Shown here in pieces: positions 8,782 through 21,904 of a DNA stretch of 32,995 nucleotides. The notes below the pieces were generated by a model. It ran no database searches. It saw nothing but the letters and a program-made list of their open reading frames with translations, and was not told the DNA's origin. Every line of letters starts with the position of its first letter. The first letter of the stretch is position 1. Position numbers and translations under genes: made by a program. Location: assembly GCA_024644345.1 (NCBI GenBank), contig JAHELE010000017.1:1-32995 (forward strand), read 5' to 3'. The stretch comes from Actinomycetes bacterium. Lineage in GTDB: Bacteria; Actinomycetota; Actinomycetes; JAHEKZ01.

Positions 8782-10305
8782 CTAGACGCCCGTCACCCGT
8801 TCGAGGATCAGCTCGCGCACCCGTGCGGCGTCGGCCTTGCCCGACGTCGCCTTCATCACCGCACCGACAATGGCTCCCGCCGCTTGCACCTTGCCGTCAC
8901 GGATCTTGTCAGCGATGTCCGGCTGGGCGGCCAGGGCGTCGTCGATGGCCTCCATTAGCGCTCCGTCGTCCGAGACCACTGCCAGCCCACGGCTGGCGAC
9001 CACCTCGTCGGGGCCACCCTCGCCGGCGAGCACACCCTCGATCACCTGACGAGCCAGCTTGTCGTTCAGAGCGCCTTCAGAGGTGAGCACGATGATCCGG
9101 TTGACGTCGGCCGGGGTGATCGGCAGCACGGCGACGTCGAGCCCTCGCTCGTTGGAGATCCGGGCGATCTCACCAGTCCACCACTTGCGCGCGTCAGCGG
9201 GGTCTGACCCGAGCGCCACCGTCTGTTCGACGAGGTCGAGGGCACCGGCGTTGATCAGCGACTGCATGTCGTGCTCGGACAGCCCCCACTCCTGTCGAAT
9301 GCGCGCGCGCTTGAGCAGCGGTGACTCGGGGAGCGTTGCACGGAGCGCCTCGACCCAGGCCTCGTCCGGCGCCACCGGCGTGAGGTCTGGCTCAGGGAAG
9401 TAGCGGTAGTCCTCGGCCTCCTCCTTCACCCGACCTGAGGTCGTCGACCCGTCGTTCTCGTGGAAGTGTCGAGTCTCCTGCACGATCGTGCCGCCCGACG
9501 ACAGGACCGCGGCCTGGCGTTGGATCTCGAACCGCACGGCACGCTCGACCGAACGGATCGAGTTGACGTTCTTGGTCTCAGTTCGCGTACCGAACTCCGA
9601 ACGCCCACGGGGCTTGAGCGAGAGGTTCGCGTCGACCCGCATCGAGCCCTGGTGCATGTGAGCATCTGAGACCCCGAGGGCGACGATGAGCTCGCGCAGC
9701 TCGGTGACGTAAGCGCGTGCGACGGCTGGCGCCAGAGCGGGCACGACCTCGATCGGCTTGGTCACGATCTCGATCAGTGGCACGCCAGCGCGGTTGTAGT
9801 CGATCAACGAGTAGTCGGCACCGTGGATGCGCCCGGTCGCTCCCCCCAGGTGCGAGATCTTGCCGGTGTCCTCCTCCATGTGCGCACGTTCGATGCCGAC
9901 GGTGATGGACTGCGGACCGTCGTCGGTCTCGACGACGATGTCGAGTGCGCCGTCAAAGGCGATCGGCTCGTCGTACTGCGATGTCTGGAAGTCCTTGGGC
10001 ATGTCGGGGTAGAAGTAGTTCTTTCGAGCGAACCGTGACCACGGGGCGATCGAGCATCCGAGAGCCAGGCCGATGCGGATCGCCGACTCGACTGCCTTCT
10101 CGTTGACCACCGGCAGCGCGCCGGGAAGCCCGAGGCACACGGGGCAGACCTGCGTGTTCGGCGCGGCCCCGAATGCAGTCGGGCAGCCGCAGAACATCTT
10201 CGTGTGCGTGTTGAGCTCGACGTGTACCTCAAGACCCATCACCGGGTCGAAGGTCGCGATGGCGTCCTCGAAAGACATGAGCGCATCACGTGATGTTGTC
10301 GTCAC
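8782..10305 (-). CDS. gatB: Asp/Glu-tRNA amidotransferase subunit B
   Basis: tRNA-binding and kinase subunit of GatCAB, which phosphorylates and amidates misacylated Glu-tRNA(Gln) or Asp-tRNA(Asn). The 507-residue product has the family start [21 protein letters not shown], zinc-type cysteines at 39, 41, 54 and 57, the [13 protein letters not shown] motif in the cradle domain, and the C-terminal YqeY-like tail domain ([21 protein letters not shown]). GTG 10305 overlaps the gatA stop by 4 bp and has GGGAGG six bases upstream; the later ATG (MSFEDAI) is an alternative. It is the last gene of gatC-gatA-gatB. Confidence 0.97.
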   Translation of the reverse strand: MTTTSRDALMSFEDAIATFDPVMGLEVHVELNTHTKMFCGCPTAFGAAPNTQVCPVCLGLPGALPVVNEKAVESAIRIGLALGCSIAPWSRFARKNYFYPDMPKDFQTSQYDEPIAFDGALDIVVETDDGPQSITVGIERAHMEEDTGKISHLGGATGRIHGADYSLIDYNRAGVPLIEIVTKPIEVVPALAPAVARAYVTELRELIVALGVSDAHMHQGSMRVDANLSLKPRGRSEFGTRTETKNVNSIRSVERAVRFEIQRQAAVLSSGGTIVQETRHFHENDGSTTSGRVKEEAEDYRYFPEPDLTPVAPDEAWVEALRATLPESPLLKRARIRQEWGLSEHDMQSLINAGALDLVEQTVALGSDPADARKWWTGEIARISNERGLDVAVLPITPADVNRIIVLTSEGALNDKLARQVIEGVLAGEGGPDEVVASRGLAVVSDDGALMEAIDDALAAQPDIADKIRDGKVQAAGAIVGAVMKATSGKADAARVRELILERVTGV

Positions 10306-11816
10306 GCCGCACCTCCCTGCACCAGCTCGGGAACTCGATCCAGCAGCGGTCCGCCCCAGCGCTCCTGCAGCGCCGACTCGAGGGCCGCTCCTACCCGGTA
10401 GACCTGCTCATCGCGCTGCACCGCCGCCATGAGTTGGACCCCCACTGGTAGGTCCTCGTCACCGAGGCCGGCCGGAAGGCTCATGGCCGGACCGCCGTAG
10501 AGACTGGACGGAAGGGTCGCCAGGTCTGCCTTGTACATGGCGATGGGATCGTCGGCCCGCTCTCCGATCGGAAAAGCAACTGTTGGCGTGGTGGGCGAGA
10601 GCAGGACGTCGACATCCCTGTACGCCGCCTCAAAATCACGCCGGATCAGTGTGCGAACCTTCTGGGCCTGACCGTAGTAGGCGTCGTAGTAGCCGGCCGA
10701 GAGGGCGTAGGTGCCTAACATGATGCGGCGCTTGACCTCGGGGCCGAAGCCCTCGGCCCTCGTGATGGCCATCACCTGCTCGACGCCGTTCGCTCCATCA
10801 TCCCCGGCACGCAACCCGTAGCGCATGCCGTCGAACCGCGCGAGGTTGCTCGAGCACTCGCTGGGCGCGATGAGGTAGTACGCCGGCAGCGCATAGTCGA
10901 ACGAGGGGCACGAGACCTCGACGACATCGGCGCCCATGGACGTCAGGAGCTCTACCACTTCGTCGAACCTGGCCTGGACGCCTGGCTCGTACCCCTCACC
11001 CTGCAGCTGGCTGACAACGCCCACCTTCAGGCCGTCGACTCCTCCCAGCTCACCCCGTGCGGCCGCCACCACTGGCGGAACGGGTGCGTCGATCGAGGTG
11101 GCGTCCTTGGGGTCGTGACCGGCCATCACCTCGTGCAGCAGCGCGGCGTCGAGCACCGTGCGGGCAAACGGGCCGCCCTGGTCCAGGGAGGAGGAGAACG
11201 CGACCAGTCCGTAGCGTGACACCGCTCCGTAGGTCGGCTTGACGCCCACGATTCCGGTCACCGCGGCCGGCTGCCGGATCGAGCCACCGGTGTCGGTGCC
11301 AATAGCGAGTGGAGCCTGCCTGGCCGCGACAGCAGCACTCGATCCGCCCGATGAACCGCCCGGGATCCGCTGGAGGTCCCAAGGATTGTGGGTGACGCCG
11401 AATGCTGAGTTCTCCGTCGATGACCCCATCGCGAACTCGTCCATGTTTGTCTTCCCGAGCACAACCACGCCTGCCTGACGCAGTCGTTCCACGACCGTCG
11501 AGTCGTAGGGCGGTCGCCAGCCGTCGAGGATCTTCGACCCGCAGGTGGTCGGCGCACCACGCATGGTGAAGACGTCCTTGAGCGCCAGCGGCACTCCGGC
11601 CAGCGGACCCAGCGGTTCACCCGCCGCGCGGGCGGCGTCGACCGCGTCGGCCGCGGCCAGCGCGAGGTTGCGGTCGATGTGCAGGAAGGCGTGGACCTGC
11701 TCGTCGGTCTGGTTGACCCGGTCGAGGTGGGCGCTGGTCACCTCGCGCGCCGTGACCTGTCCTGCCGCAACGGACGCAGCAGTCTCGGACGCGTCCAGGC
11801 GCGTCAGGTCACTCAC
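10302..11816 (-). CDS. gatA: Asp/Glu-tRNA amidotransferase subunit A
   Basis: Glutaminase subunit of GatCAB, releasing ammonia from glutamine and passing it to GatB. The 504-residue protein carries the amidase-signature catalytic triad: Lys80 (PLALKDVF), cis-Ser155 in PGGSSGGSS and Ser179 in [13 protein letters not shown] 11816 overlaps the gatC stop (GTGA), and an AGGAGG run inside the end of gatC provides the ribosome site. It is also coupled to gatB by a 4-bp overlap. Confidence 0.97.
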   Translation of the reverse strand: MSDLTRLDASETAASVAAGQVTAREVTSAHLDRVNQTDEQVHAFLHIDRNLALAAADAVDAARAAGEPLGPLAGVPLALKDVFTMRGAPTTCGSKILDGWRPPYDSTVVERLRQAGVVVLGKTNMDEFAMGSSTENSAFGVTHNPWDLQRIPGGSSGGSSAAVAARQAPLAIGTDTGGSIRQPAAVTGIVGVKPTYGAVSRYGLVAFSSSLDQGGPFARTVLDAALLHEVMAGHDPKDATSIDAPVPPVVAAARGELGGVDGLKVGVVSQLQGEGYEPGVQARFDEVVELLTSMGADVVEVSCPSFDYALPAYYLIAPSECSSNLARFDGMRYGLRAGDDGANGVEQVMAITRAEGFGPEVKRRIMLGTYALSAGYYDAYYGQAQKVRTLIRRDFEAAYRDVDVLLSPTTPTVAFPIGERADDPIAMYKADLATLPSSLYGGPAMSLPAGLGDEDLPVGVQLMAAVQRDEQVYRVGAALESALQERWGGPLLDRVPELVQGGAA

Positions 11817-12115
11817 TGCTCCTCCTCGTCAAGGATGCGCGGTACCCGAAATCGGTCGTCCTCGGCCGCCGGGGCACCAGAGAGGACGTCCCCACGCGGC
11901 AGGCACGGCACGACGACATCCGGGCGGGTGACGTTGACCACGGGAACCGCGTGCGTGGTCGGTGGAACATCGTCTGCAGCGACCTCGGCCACCCGCGCCA
12001 CAGCGGCCAGGATGACCTCGAGCTGCTCGCCGTAGTGGTCACGTTCGGCGTCGGTGAGCTGGAGTCGAGACAGTCGTGCGAGATGAGCGATATCGTCGCG
12101 GTGGAGCGCAGGCAT
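11813..12115 (-). CDS. gatC: Asp/Glu-tRNA amidotransferase subunit C
   Basis: Small subunit that wraps GatA and stabilises the GatCAB complex. The 100-residue product begins with the family helix [24 protein letters not shown] and ends with the conserved LREDVVLPG-like region ([20 protein letters not shown]) and [14 protein letters not shown]. The ATG at 12115 is preceded by AGGAG. The frame is open upstream to 12388, but that extension has no family similarity. It overlaps gatA by 4 bp and lies about 80 bp downstream of the GGDEF-EAL gene. Confidence 0.94.
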   Translation of the reverse strand: MPALHRDDIAHLARLSRLQLTDAERDHYGEQLEVILAAVARVAEVAADDVPPTTHAVPVVNVTRPDVVVPCLPRGDVLSGAPAAEDDRFRVPRILDEEEQ

Positions 12116-12194
12116 GGGTCTCCTGGCGTTGGGGCGTTCGGGATGAGCCGTGATCGCGCCTGGTGAGGGTGCAGCCGTCATCCTACGGAAGGAC

Positions 12195-14297
12195 TCAGCC
12201 GGTGCTGTCGGCCCCTTCGGCTCCCCCACGCAGTACCCGGAGGGCAGGCTGCTGTGACGGAAGACGACGCAACCATGCCGTCGCTTTGTCGGAGTCCAGG
12301 GGACGACTGATGTACCAACCCTGGGCAGCATCGCACCCGAGCCCCTGCAGAAGTTCCCACACCTGTTCGGACTCGACGCCCTCGGCAACCGCTGTCATGC
12401 CGAGGCCGTGGGCGAGGTCAACGATGGATCTGACAATCGTCACGTCACCAGGGTCGGCTGTCAGTCGGGAGACAAAGGACCGGTCGATCTTGATCTCGGC
12501 GATCGGAAGCTTCTTGAGCAGCACCATCGAGGAGTACCCCGTGCCGAAGTCGTCGAGAGAAGCAGCGACACCCAACCGGCGCAGAGCGTTGAGTGTGGAG
12601 GTGACCTCAGCGGAGTTACGGGTCAGCACCCGTTCGGTCAGCTCCAGTACCAGCAAGGACGCTGGCAGGTCGTGCCGTTCGAGGGCACTCGCGACAACCC
12701 CGAGAAGGTCGCGTCCGTTGAGGTCACGCATCGAGACGTTGACGGCCACCGGAACCTCGAGGCCAGCTGTCCGCCACCGCGCAACCTGGGCCAACGACTC
12801 ATCGATCACATGCTCGGTGAGGGGAGCCATGAGCCCGGAGTGTTCGGCCATGGGGATGAACTCGTCCGGCATGACCAGACCCCGCTGCGGGTGGTGCCAA
12901 CGCACCAGCGCTTCGACGCCAACCACATTGCCAGAGCTGAGGGACACCTTCGGTTGGTAGTGGACGCGCAGCTCGCCGTTCTGCAGGGCGTGTCGCAGAC
13001 CACCTAGGAGGGCGAGCCGACTGGCTGAGTTGCGGTCGCGGTCTGCGACGTAGATCTCGACGCCGGTGCGCTCCTCTTTTGCCAGGTACATGGCGACGTC
13101 AGCCCGCCGCACGATCGGGTCGACGTCTTGGCCGTGCACGGGGTAGACCGCCACGCCGACACTGGCTTCGAGCTCGAAGAGCATCCCCTCCACATGAAAG
13201 GGGCGGGTCAGCGCTTGACGAACCCGATGCGCCACCTCGACCGCAGCGTCGGAGTTCCGTACCGGATCAAGCAGGATGGCGAACTCGTCACCACCCAGAC
13301 GCGCCACGATGTCGTTCGGCCTCAGCGCGCCCTCAATCCGTTGGGCGACGACCGCCAGCAGCCGGTCGCCCACCTGGTGCCCGAGCGTGTCATTGACCTC
13401 TTTGAACCGGTCGAGGTCGAGCAGGCAGAAGGCCACATTGGTATCCAGGCGCCGCGCCTCGTCCAGCCGAGAGGCAAGCTCGGCAAGAATCATCTTCCGG
13501 TTGGGTAGGCCGGTAAGGGAGTCGTGGAGCGCCTGATGCTCCTTCTCTCGTGAGATCGACGCCGTCTTGCGCACGGCATAAAGGGGCAGCAGGAGCAGCG
13601 GCATGAAGGCGGGCTCGGCCGACACGAAGACGACGATCGGAGCGACCGCAAGGACCGCGATGGTCGTAAAGAAGTAGTACGCGAAGTCGTCGAAGAAGTC
13701 GTCGGCAAAGGTTCGCCCCGGATCGGCAAGCAACGAGAAGAGAGTGTTGTTGACGAAGAAGAAGGTGAGCCAACCGGCCACCATCCAGGTGAGGTCGACC
13801 GGCTGCAGTGCCGCGAGCGGCTCGACGAGCGTGGGGGTCGGCTGATCGGTGGCCCGGAACCACAGCCCCATCACCAGTGCCGCCGAGCCGAGGCTCAGGG
13901 CGAACTGGCCGATGTTGTACGGCACCTTCCATGGCGGTTTACGCTTGACCAGCTCGGACACGAGAGTGGCGCACGAGATCAGCGCGATCGCCGGCCACGG
14001 GCCGTAGAGATAGAGGACGGCGAAGGTGAAGGCGTCGCTCGTGGCGACGCCTTGGCTGTCGTACCCGCTGCCGATGATCACCGGACTGAACTCGAAGAGC
14101 AGCAGCAGGCCAGCGATCACCCAGAAAGCCGCGTCCGCCTCAGGCAGCGCCGGGATGGTCTGCGCCACGGCGTAGCCGACCAGGAGCAGACCGCCAGCCA
14201 CCGAGACCCACCACCCGACAGCAAACATCGACGGCCGGAGGAGGCTCGGGTGATCCGGTCCCTCCCGCTCATCTGTGGCCATATCGGAGTCATCCAT
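12195..14297 (-). CDS. Membrane GGDEF-EAL protein (c-di-GMP synthase/phosphodiesterase)
   Basis: A 700-residue bifunctional cyclic-di-GMP protein. Residues 25-245 hold about six hydrophobic segments forming a MASE-like membrane sensor. The diguanylate cyclase domain (about 255-420) has an intact GGDEF at 335-339 and an upstream RxxD inhibitory site (RPND). The EAL domain (about 430-680) keeps Glu462 (EALVRWHHP), the Asn in AVNVSMRDL, Asp582-Asp583 (DDFGTGYSS) and Lys603 (EIKIDRSF), so both domains look catalytically competent. ATG 14297 was chosen because TACCCT stands seven bases upstream, fitting a leaderless transcript; GTG 14336 would extend it by 13 residues without a ribosome site. It is placed between ligA and gatC, with no functional link apparent. 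Confidence 0.93.
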   Translation of the reverse strand: MDDSDMATDEREGPDHPSLLRPSMFAVGWWVSVAGGLLLVGYAVAQTIPALPEADAAFWVIAGLLLLFEFSPVIIGSGYDSQGVATSDAFTFAVLYLYGPWPAIALISCATLVSELVKRKPPWKVPYNIGQFALSLGSAALVMGLWFRATDQPTPTLVEPLAALQPVDLTWMVAGWLTFFFVNNTLFSLLADPGRTFADDFFDDFAYYFFTTIAVLAVAPIVVFVSAEPAFMPLLLLPLYAVRKTASISREKEHQALHDSLTGLPNRKMILAELASRLDEARRLDTNVAFCLLDLDRFKEVNDTLGHQVGDRLLAVVAQRIEGALRPNDIVARLGGDEFAILLDPVRNSDAAVEVAHRVRQALTRPFHVEGMLFELEASVGVAVYPVHGQDVDPIVRRADVAMYLAKEERTGVEIYVADRDRNSASRLALLGGLRHALQNGELRVHYQPKVSLSSGNVVGVEALVRWHHPQRGLVMPDEFIPMAEHSGLMAPLTEHVIDESLAQVARWRTAGLEVPVAVNVSMRDLNGRDLLGVVASALERHDLPASLLVLELTERVLTRNSAEVTSTLNALRRLGVAASLDDFGTGYSSMVLLKKLPIAEIKIDRSFVSRLTADPGDVTIVRSIVDLAHGLGMTAVAEGVESEQVWELLQGLGCDAAQGWYISRPLDSDKATAWLRRLPSQQPALRVLRGGAEGADSTG

Positions 14298-14304
14298 CGT
14301 GGTG

Positions 14305-14310
14305 AGGGTA
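14305..14310 (-). promoter_or_regulatory. Putative -10 (TACCCT) for leaderless GGDEF-EAL transcript
   Basis: TACCCT is followed by CACCACG and then the ATG at 14297. The same run, TACCCTCACCAC-ATG, occurs before the DUF885 gene at 21893. There is no Shine-Dalgarno sequence before the ATG. No clear -35 is seen. Confidence 0.45.
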
Positions 14311-14359
14311 TCGGCGCGGTAACGATCTGTGATCACTTGACTACGAACTGTTCACCCAT

Positions 14360-17578
<3,219 letters not shown>

Positions 17579-17582
<4 letters not shown>

Positions 17583-18664
17583 GAGGTAGCGGTGATCGTG
17601 GCAGACCCGCAGACGCGCGTTCGGTCGTACATCGCCAGGGTCTGGCCAGGTGCCACTCCATAGGCCGGTTCGTCGAGCACAGCCGCCACCGCATCCTGTG
17701 CATCCACGCCCGACGGCAGCCGCACCGAGGCCGAGGCGGTCTCGCCATGCGCCCGGTACTGCAGTGCCAGCCGTGCCCCGTCACGCGCGGGCCGGCCACA
17801 CCACCGCACCCCCTCGGCGGCGATCTCACGTACCGCCAGGGCCTCACGCGGGCCGACCGTGACGGTGTTGCTCAGCGGCTCGATGGACAGGACATAGCGG
17901 GGACTGCGATCCGGGGTAGCGACGGTCAGGCCCAACCCCTTGCGCTGTCCGACGGTGAAGCCGAACGCCCCGTCGTGCTCGCCGAGAACGGCGCCATCAC
18001 GGTCGCGGATCAGACCCTTCTGCGCTCCAAGACGAGCAGCGAGGAAACCCTGGGTGTCGCCGTCTGCGATGAAGCAGATGTCATGACTATCGGGTTTGTC
18101 TGCCACCAGCAGTCCCCTGGTGGCCGCCTCGGCCCGCACGTCGGCCTTCACCGAGCCTCCGAGAGGAAACATCGAACGGGCGATCTGCGGCGGCTCGAGC
18201 ACCGCGAGCACGTACGACTGGTCCTTGTCGACGTCGACCGCCCGATGGAGCTCCGGGCCGTGCGGGCCCGGCAGGATCTGCGCGTAGTGGCCGGTGCACA
18301 CCGCGTCGAAGCCGAGCGCCATCGCGCGGTCGAGCACGGCGGCGAACTTGATGTGCTCGTTGCACCGCAGGCAAGGGTTCGGGGTGCGGCCAGCCGCGTA
18401 CTCAGCGACGAAGTCGTCGACGACCTCCTGGCGGAACTGGTCGGCGAAGTCCCACACGTAGTAGGGAAGGTCGAGGATGTCGGCCACGCGTCGGGCATCG
18501 CGAGAGTCCTCCAGACTGCAGCACCCCCGGGCACCAGAACGAAAGGTCTGGGGATTGCTGCTGAGCGCGAGATGAACCGCCGTCACCTCGTGGCCGGAGT
18601 CGACAGCCCGGGCGGCAGCCACGGCCGAGTCGACGCCGCCGGAAAGCGCTGCCAGGACGCGCAT
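17579..18664 (-). CDS. mnmA: tRNA-specific 2-thiouridylase
   Basis: Installs 2-thiouridine at the wobble position of Lys, Glu and Gln tRNAs. The 361-residue product has the PP-loop SGGVDSAVA (8-16), catalytic Cys98 in NPCLRCN and second catalytic Cys197 in [15 protein letters not shown], plus the [10 protein letters not shown] motif. It starts 7 bp after the cysteine desulfurase gene, which supplies the sulfur, a common arrangement. Its stop overlaps the next gene by 4 bp. Confidence 0.96.
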
Positions 18665-18671
18665 CCGTCGT

Positions 18672-19865
18672 TCACTTCCCTCGAGGCGTGGTCACCGACG
18701 AACGCGCAGCGCGAGCCCGCTCGACCACGGGACCGATGGACGCCACCAGCTCGTCGACGTCGGCGCGGGTAGAGGTATGCCCAAGTGAGAAGCGCAGCGA
18801 CGACCTCGCCTCGGCCGGGGTCGACCCCATTGCGAGGAGAACGTGGCTGGGTTCGGCTACCCCTGCGGAGCAGGCCGACCCGGTCGAGCAGTGGACCCCG
18901 CGGGCGTCCAGCAGCATCAGGAGGGAGTCACCCTCACAGCCGGGGAACGACAGGTGCGCATTTCCCGGAAGGCGGTGCTCGGCGTCAAGTCGCGGATCGC
19001 CGTTGAGCCGGGCATCCGGCACCTCGGCAAGAACCCGGCTGATCAGGTCGTTGCGCAGGTCTACCGCGGACGCGCTTCGCTCGACTCGGGTGTCGATCGC
19101 CTCTGCGGTGGCGGCGGCGAAACCTGCGATCGAGGGAGTGTCGAGGGTGCCGGAGCGAACGTCACGCTCCTGACCCCCGCCGTGCACCAGCGGCGTCGGT
19201 ACGACCGAGCGCCCCAAGATCAGCGCGCCCACCCCGAGCGGGCCGCCGAGCTTGTGGGCGCTCACGGTGAGGGCGTCGAGCCCGGACGCGGCAAAGTTGA
19301 CCTCGAGGTGTCCGGCTGCCTGCACCGCATCCGAATGCACCGGGACGCCGAAGCCGGCGGCCGCGGCCACGCATTCGGCAATCGGCTGCACGGTGCCCAC
19401 TTCGTTGTTGGCCCACATCACCGTGACCAGCGCGACCGACTCCGGATCTCGTGCGATCTCGTCGTGCACCTGTTGCGGATCGACGCGACCGACGGCGTCG
19501 ACGTCAAGCCAGACGATGTCAGCGCCCTGGCTACCAGCCAGCCACTCGATCGGGTCGAGCACCGCGTGGTGCTCGACGCTGCTCGCGAGGATGCGAGGTC
19601 GGCGGCGTTCTTCCTGCCTGCTCCAGTAGAGGCCCTTGACGGCCAAGTTGTCAGCCTCGGTGCCGCCGCCGGTGAAGACCACCTCACTCGGACGCGCGCC
19701 GAACCCTGCCGCAATGACCTCACGGCCTTCTTCCACCACACGCCTGGCACGGCGCCCCGCCGCATGCAGCGACGAAGGGTTGCCGAGCTCACCGAGCTCT
19801 TTGGTGAGTGCCGCCGTCGCGGCCGGGAGCATCGGCGTCGTCGCAGCGTGATCCAGGTAGGCCAT
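18672..19865 (-). CDS. Cysteine desulfurase (NifS/IscS type)
   Basis: PLP-dependent enzyme that moves sulfur from cysteine to carrier proteins, here most directly MnmA for tRNA thiolation. The 397-residue protein starts with the family motif [10 protein letters not shown], has PLP Lys205 in [14 protein letters not shown], and the persulfide cysteine in [10 protein letters not shown] (Cys332 follows the GSA). The [13 protein letters not shown] motif is also typical. It follows etfA by 26 bp and precedes mnmA by 7 bp on the same strand. Start is ATG 19865, with only a weak ribosome site. Confidence 0.95.
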   Translation of the reverse strand: MAYLDHAATTPMLPAATAALTKELGELGNPSSLHAAGRRARRVVEEGREVIAAGFGARPSEVVFTGGGTEADNLAVKGLYWSRQEERRRPRILASSVEHHAVLDPIEWLAGSQGADIVWLDVDAVGRVDPQQVHDEIARDPESVALVTVMWANNEVGTVQPIAECVAAAAGFGVPVHSDAVQAAGHLEVNFAASGLDALTVSAHKLGGPLGVGALILGRSVVPTPLVHGGGQERDVRSGTLDTPSIAGFAAATAEAIDTRVERSASAVDLRNDLISRVLAEVPDARLNGDPRLDAEHRLPGNAHLSFPGCEGDSLLMLLDARGVHCSTGSACSAGVAEPSHVLLAMGSTPAEARSSLRFSLGHTSTRADVDELVASIGPVVERARAARSSVTTPRGK

Positions 19866-19892
19866 TGCCGCCCCAGTCTAGGTGAGCCTCGG

Positions 19893-20846
19893 TCAGCCCT
19901 TCCGCCGCGTGACCTCCTCGGTCAGCTGCGGCAGAACCGTGTGCAGGTCACCGACTACCCCGAAGTCGACCAGGTCGAAGATCGGCGCCTCGGGGTCCTT
20001 GTTGACCGCCATGATGGTCTTGGATGTCTGCATACCCGCGCGGTGCTGGATCGCCCCGGAGATGCCGTTGGCGATGTACAGCTGGGGCGAGACGGTCTTG
20101 CCGGTCTGACCGACCTGGAACTGGTGCGGGTACCACCCGGCATCGGTTGCGGCACGCGAGGCCCCAACTGCCGCCCCCAAGGCATCGGCGAGCGCTTCGA
20201 CGACGCCGAACCCGTCGGGCGAGCCGACACCGCGACCTCCCGAGACCACAATCGCTGCTTCAGTGAGCTCAGGTCGTCCAGCCTTCTCCTGGGCGACGCG
20301 CTCGGTCACCTTGGCGGCCCGGTCGGCGTCGGTGACCGTGACGTCGAGATCGACGCGTCGACCCGCACCCGCGGTCGCCTCGGCGGCAACACTGTTGGGT
20401 CGCACCGCGATGATCGGAGTCCCGGTGGTGACCGATGAGTGGACCAGCGTCGAGCCGCCAAACACCGATTGCTCAGCGACGAATCCCGAAGCGACACCAA
20501 CGGCGTCGGTGATGATCCCCGACCCGGAGCGGACGGCGAGCCGGGCGGCGATCTCCTTGCCCTCGGCCGTAGCGGGCACGAGCACCCCCGCGGCGCCCGA
20601 GGCCGCCATGGCAGATTGCAGCGCGCTGACCTTCGGCGCCACGACGTGGTCGTCGTACTCTGACCCAGAGGCGACGTAGATGGTGTCGGCTCCTCCCGCG
20701 GCCAGGCTGGCGACGACGTCGTCCGACACGTCGCCGATGGCCACGGCCGCCGGTTCTCCGAGCGAGCGGGCGAGGGTCAGCAGCTCGAAGGTGACCTTCT
20801 TGACGTCACCACCGGTGTGCTCGACGAGCACGAGAACTTCGGTCAT
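19893..20846 (-). CDS. etfA: Electron transfer flavoprotein alpha subunit
   Basis: FAD-binding subunit of ETF, which takes electrons from acyl-CoA dehydrogenases. The 317-residue protein has the C-terminal FAD domain with [36 protein letters not shown] and [23 protein letters not shown] 20846 has GGGAGGA four to five bases upstream. It lies 42 bp downstream of etfB in the same unit. The link with the acyl-CoA genes at the other end of the window is metabolic only; they are not in one operon. Confidence 0.96.
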   Translation of the reverse strand: MTEVLVLVEHTGGDVKKVTFELLTLARSLGEPAAVAIGDVSDDVVASLAAGGADTIYVASGSEYDDHVVAPKVSALQSAMAASGAAGVLVPATAEGKEIAARLAVRSGSGIITDAVGVASGFVAEQSVFGGSTLVHSSVTTGTPIIAVRPNSVAAEATAGAGRRVDLDVTVTDADRAAKVTERVAQEKAGRPELTEAAIVVSGGRGVGSPDGFGVVEALADALGAAVGASRAATDAGWYPHQFQVGQTGKTVSPQLYIANGISGAIQHRAGMQTSKTIMAVNKDPEAPIFDLVDFGVVGDLHTVLPQLTEEVTRRKG

Positions 20847-20888
20847 GTGGTCCTCCCGGACGCGAGTGGGGCAAGTGGGGCGAGTGGG

Positions 20889-21680
20889 TCAGATGAACTT
20901 CTGGGCGCTGAGGAAGTCGGCGGCCTTTGCGCCGCCATCGCCCTCGTCGGTGACGACCGTGCCCGCCGCACGGGGTGGGCGCGCAGCGAACTCTTGCACC
21001 GCACTCCACGCCCCGGAGAGACCGACGACGCCGGACTCGACGCCCAGGTCGGCCAGAGTCAGCGTCTCGACCGGCTTCTTCTTGGCTGCCATGATCCCCT
21101 TGAACGAGGGGTAGCGCGGCTCGTTGACCTTCTCAACAACGCTGACCAGGGCGGGTAGTGGCGCCTCGACGACGTCGTAGCCGTAGTCGGTGACCCGTTG
21201 GATGGTGACCGTTCCGTCGGCGATGTCGACCTTGCCGGCGAAGGTCAGCTGCGGGCGTCCCGTGCGCTCGGCGACCATCGCCGGCACGACGGACATCCTG
21301 GCATCGGTGCTCTCAGAACCCATCAGCACGAGATCGGGTGCGAGCCGCTCGATCGCAGCGGCCAGGATCGCCGACGTCGCCAGGGCGTCACTGCCGTGGA
21401 TCGCGTCGTCGACCACGTGGACGCCATCACCGGCGCCCATCTGCAGCCCCTTGCGCACGCTCTCGATCGCCTTGTCCGGACCCACGGTGAGAACGGTGAC
21501 CTGACACTCGTCTGGCCCACCCAGCCGCTCCTGGATCTGCAGCGCCTCTTCGACGGCGTACTCGTCCAGCTCGTTGACGACGGCGTCGGCGGCATCACGA
21601 TCGAGGGTGTTGTCTGCCGGGTTGAGCTTCTTCTCGGCCCACGAGTCGGGGACCTGCTTGACGCACACGACGATTCTCAC
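20889..21680 (-). CDS. etfB: Electron transfer flavoprotein beta subunit
   Basis: AMP-binding subunit of ETF. The 263-residue protein begins RIVVCVKQVPDSWAEKKL, the normal EtfB start, and has NELDEYAVEEAL, TVGPDKAIESVRKGLQMGAG and the signature LPALVSVVEKVNEPRYPSFKGIMAAKKKP-type region. GTG 21680 was chosen from the family start; AGGAGG lies 13 bases upstream, which is long. The frame is open a further 14 codons without similarity. It is the first gene of the unit running to ligA. Confidence 0.95.
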   Translation of the reverse strand: MRIVVCVKQVPDSWAEKKLNPADNTLDRDAADAVVNELDEYAVEEALQIQERLGGPDECQVTVLTVGPDKAIESVRKGLQMGAGDGVHVVDDAIHGSDALATSAILAAAIERLAPDLVLMGSESTDARMSVVPAMVAERTGRPQLTFAGKVDIADGTVTIQRVTDYGYDVVEAPLPALVSVVEKVNEPRYPSFKGIMAAKKKPVETLTLADLGVESGVVGLSGAWSAVQEFAARPPRAAGTVVTDEGDGGAKAADFLSAQKFI

Positions 21681-21747
21681 GACGGCGAAGACACCTCCTG
21701 GTACCAACCTCGGTGCCCGCACAGTGGGTCGGGCCGTTGGTGTTCTG

Positions 21748-21810
21748 CTGATCCCACATCGGGTCAGTCACTGACTCGCCGATCAGTCTGCCAGACCTAT
21801 TGGATCCAAT
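21748..21810. promoter_or_regulatory. Cluster of palindromes upstream of etfB / DUF885 gene
   Basis: Three dyads lie in the 224-bp divergent region: CTGATC (21748-21753) with GATCAG (21781-21786), enclosing GTCAGTcACTGAC (21763-21775, perfect), and ATTGGATCCAAT (21799-21810, perfect 12 bp). They are candidate operators for the etf unit. No regulator gene is adjacent, and no clean -35/-10 pair was found for etfB. Confidence 0.4.
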
Positions 21811-21892
21811 CATCTGCAGGTCAGGGACTGGAACAGTGAGTCCCGTCACAGGATCGGGAGAGGGCCGACGGGGCCGCCGTCACCCCCTCACC

Positions 21893-21898
21893 TACCCT
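21893..21898 (+). promoter_or_regulatory. Putative -10 (TACCCT) for leaderless DUF885 transcript
   Basis: TACCCT followed by CACCAC and the ATG at 21905. The spacing puts the transcription start on the A of ATG, and no Shine-Dalgarno sequence precedes it. It is the same hexamer-plus-spacer as before the GGDEF-EAL gene. Confidence 0.45.
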
Positions 21899-21904
21899 CA
21901 CCAC

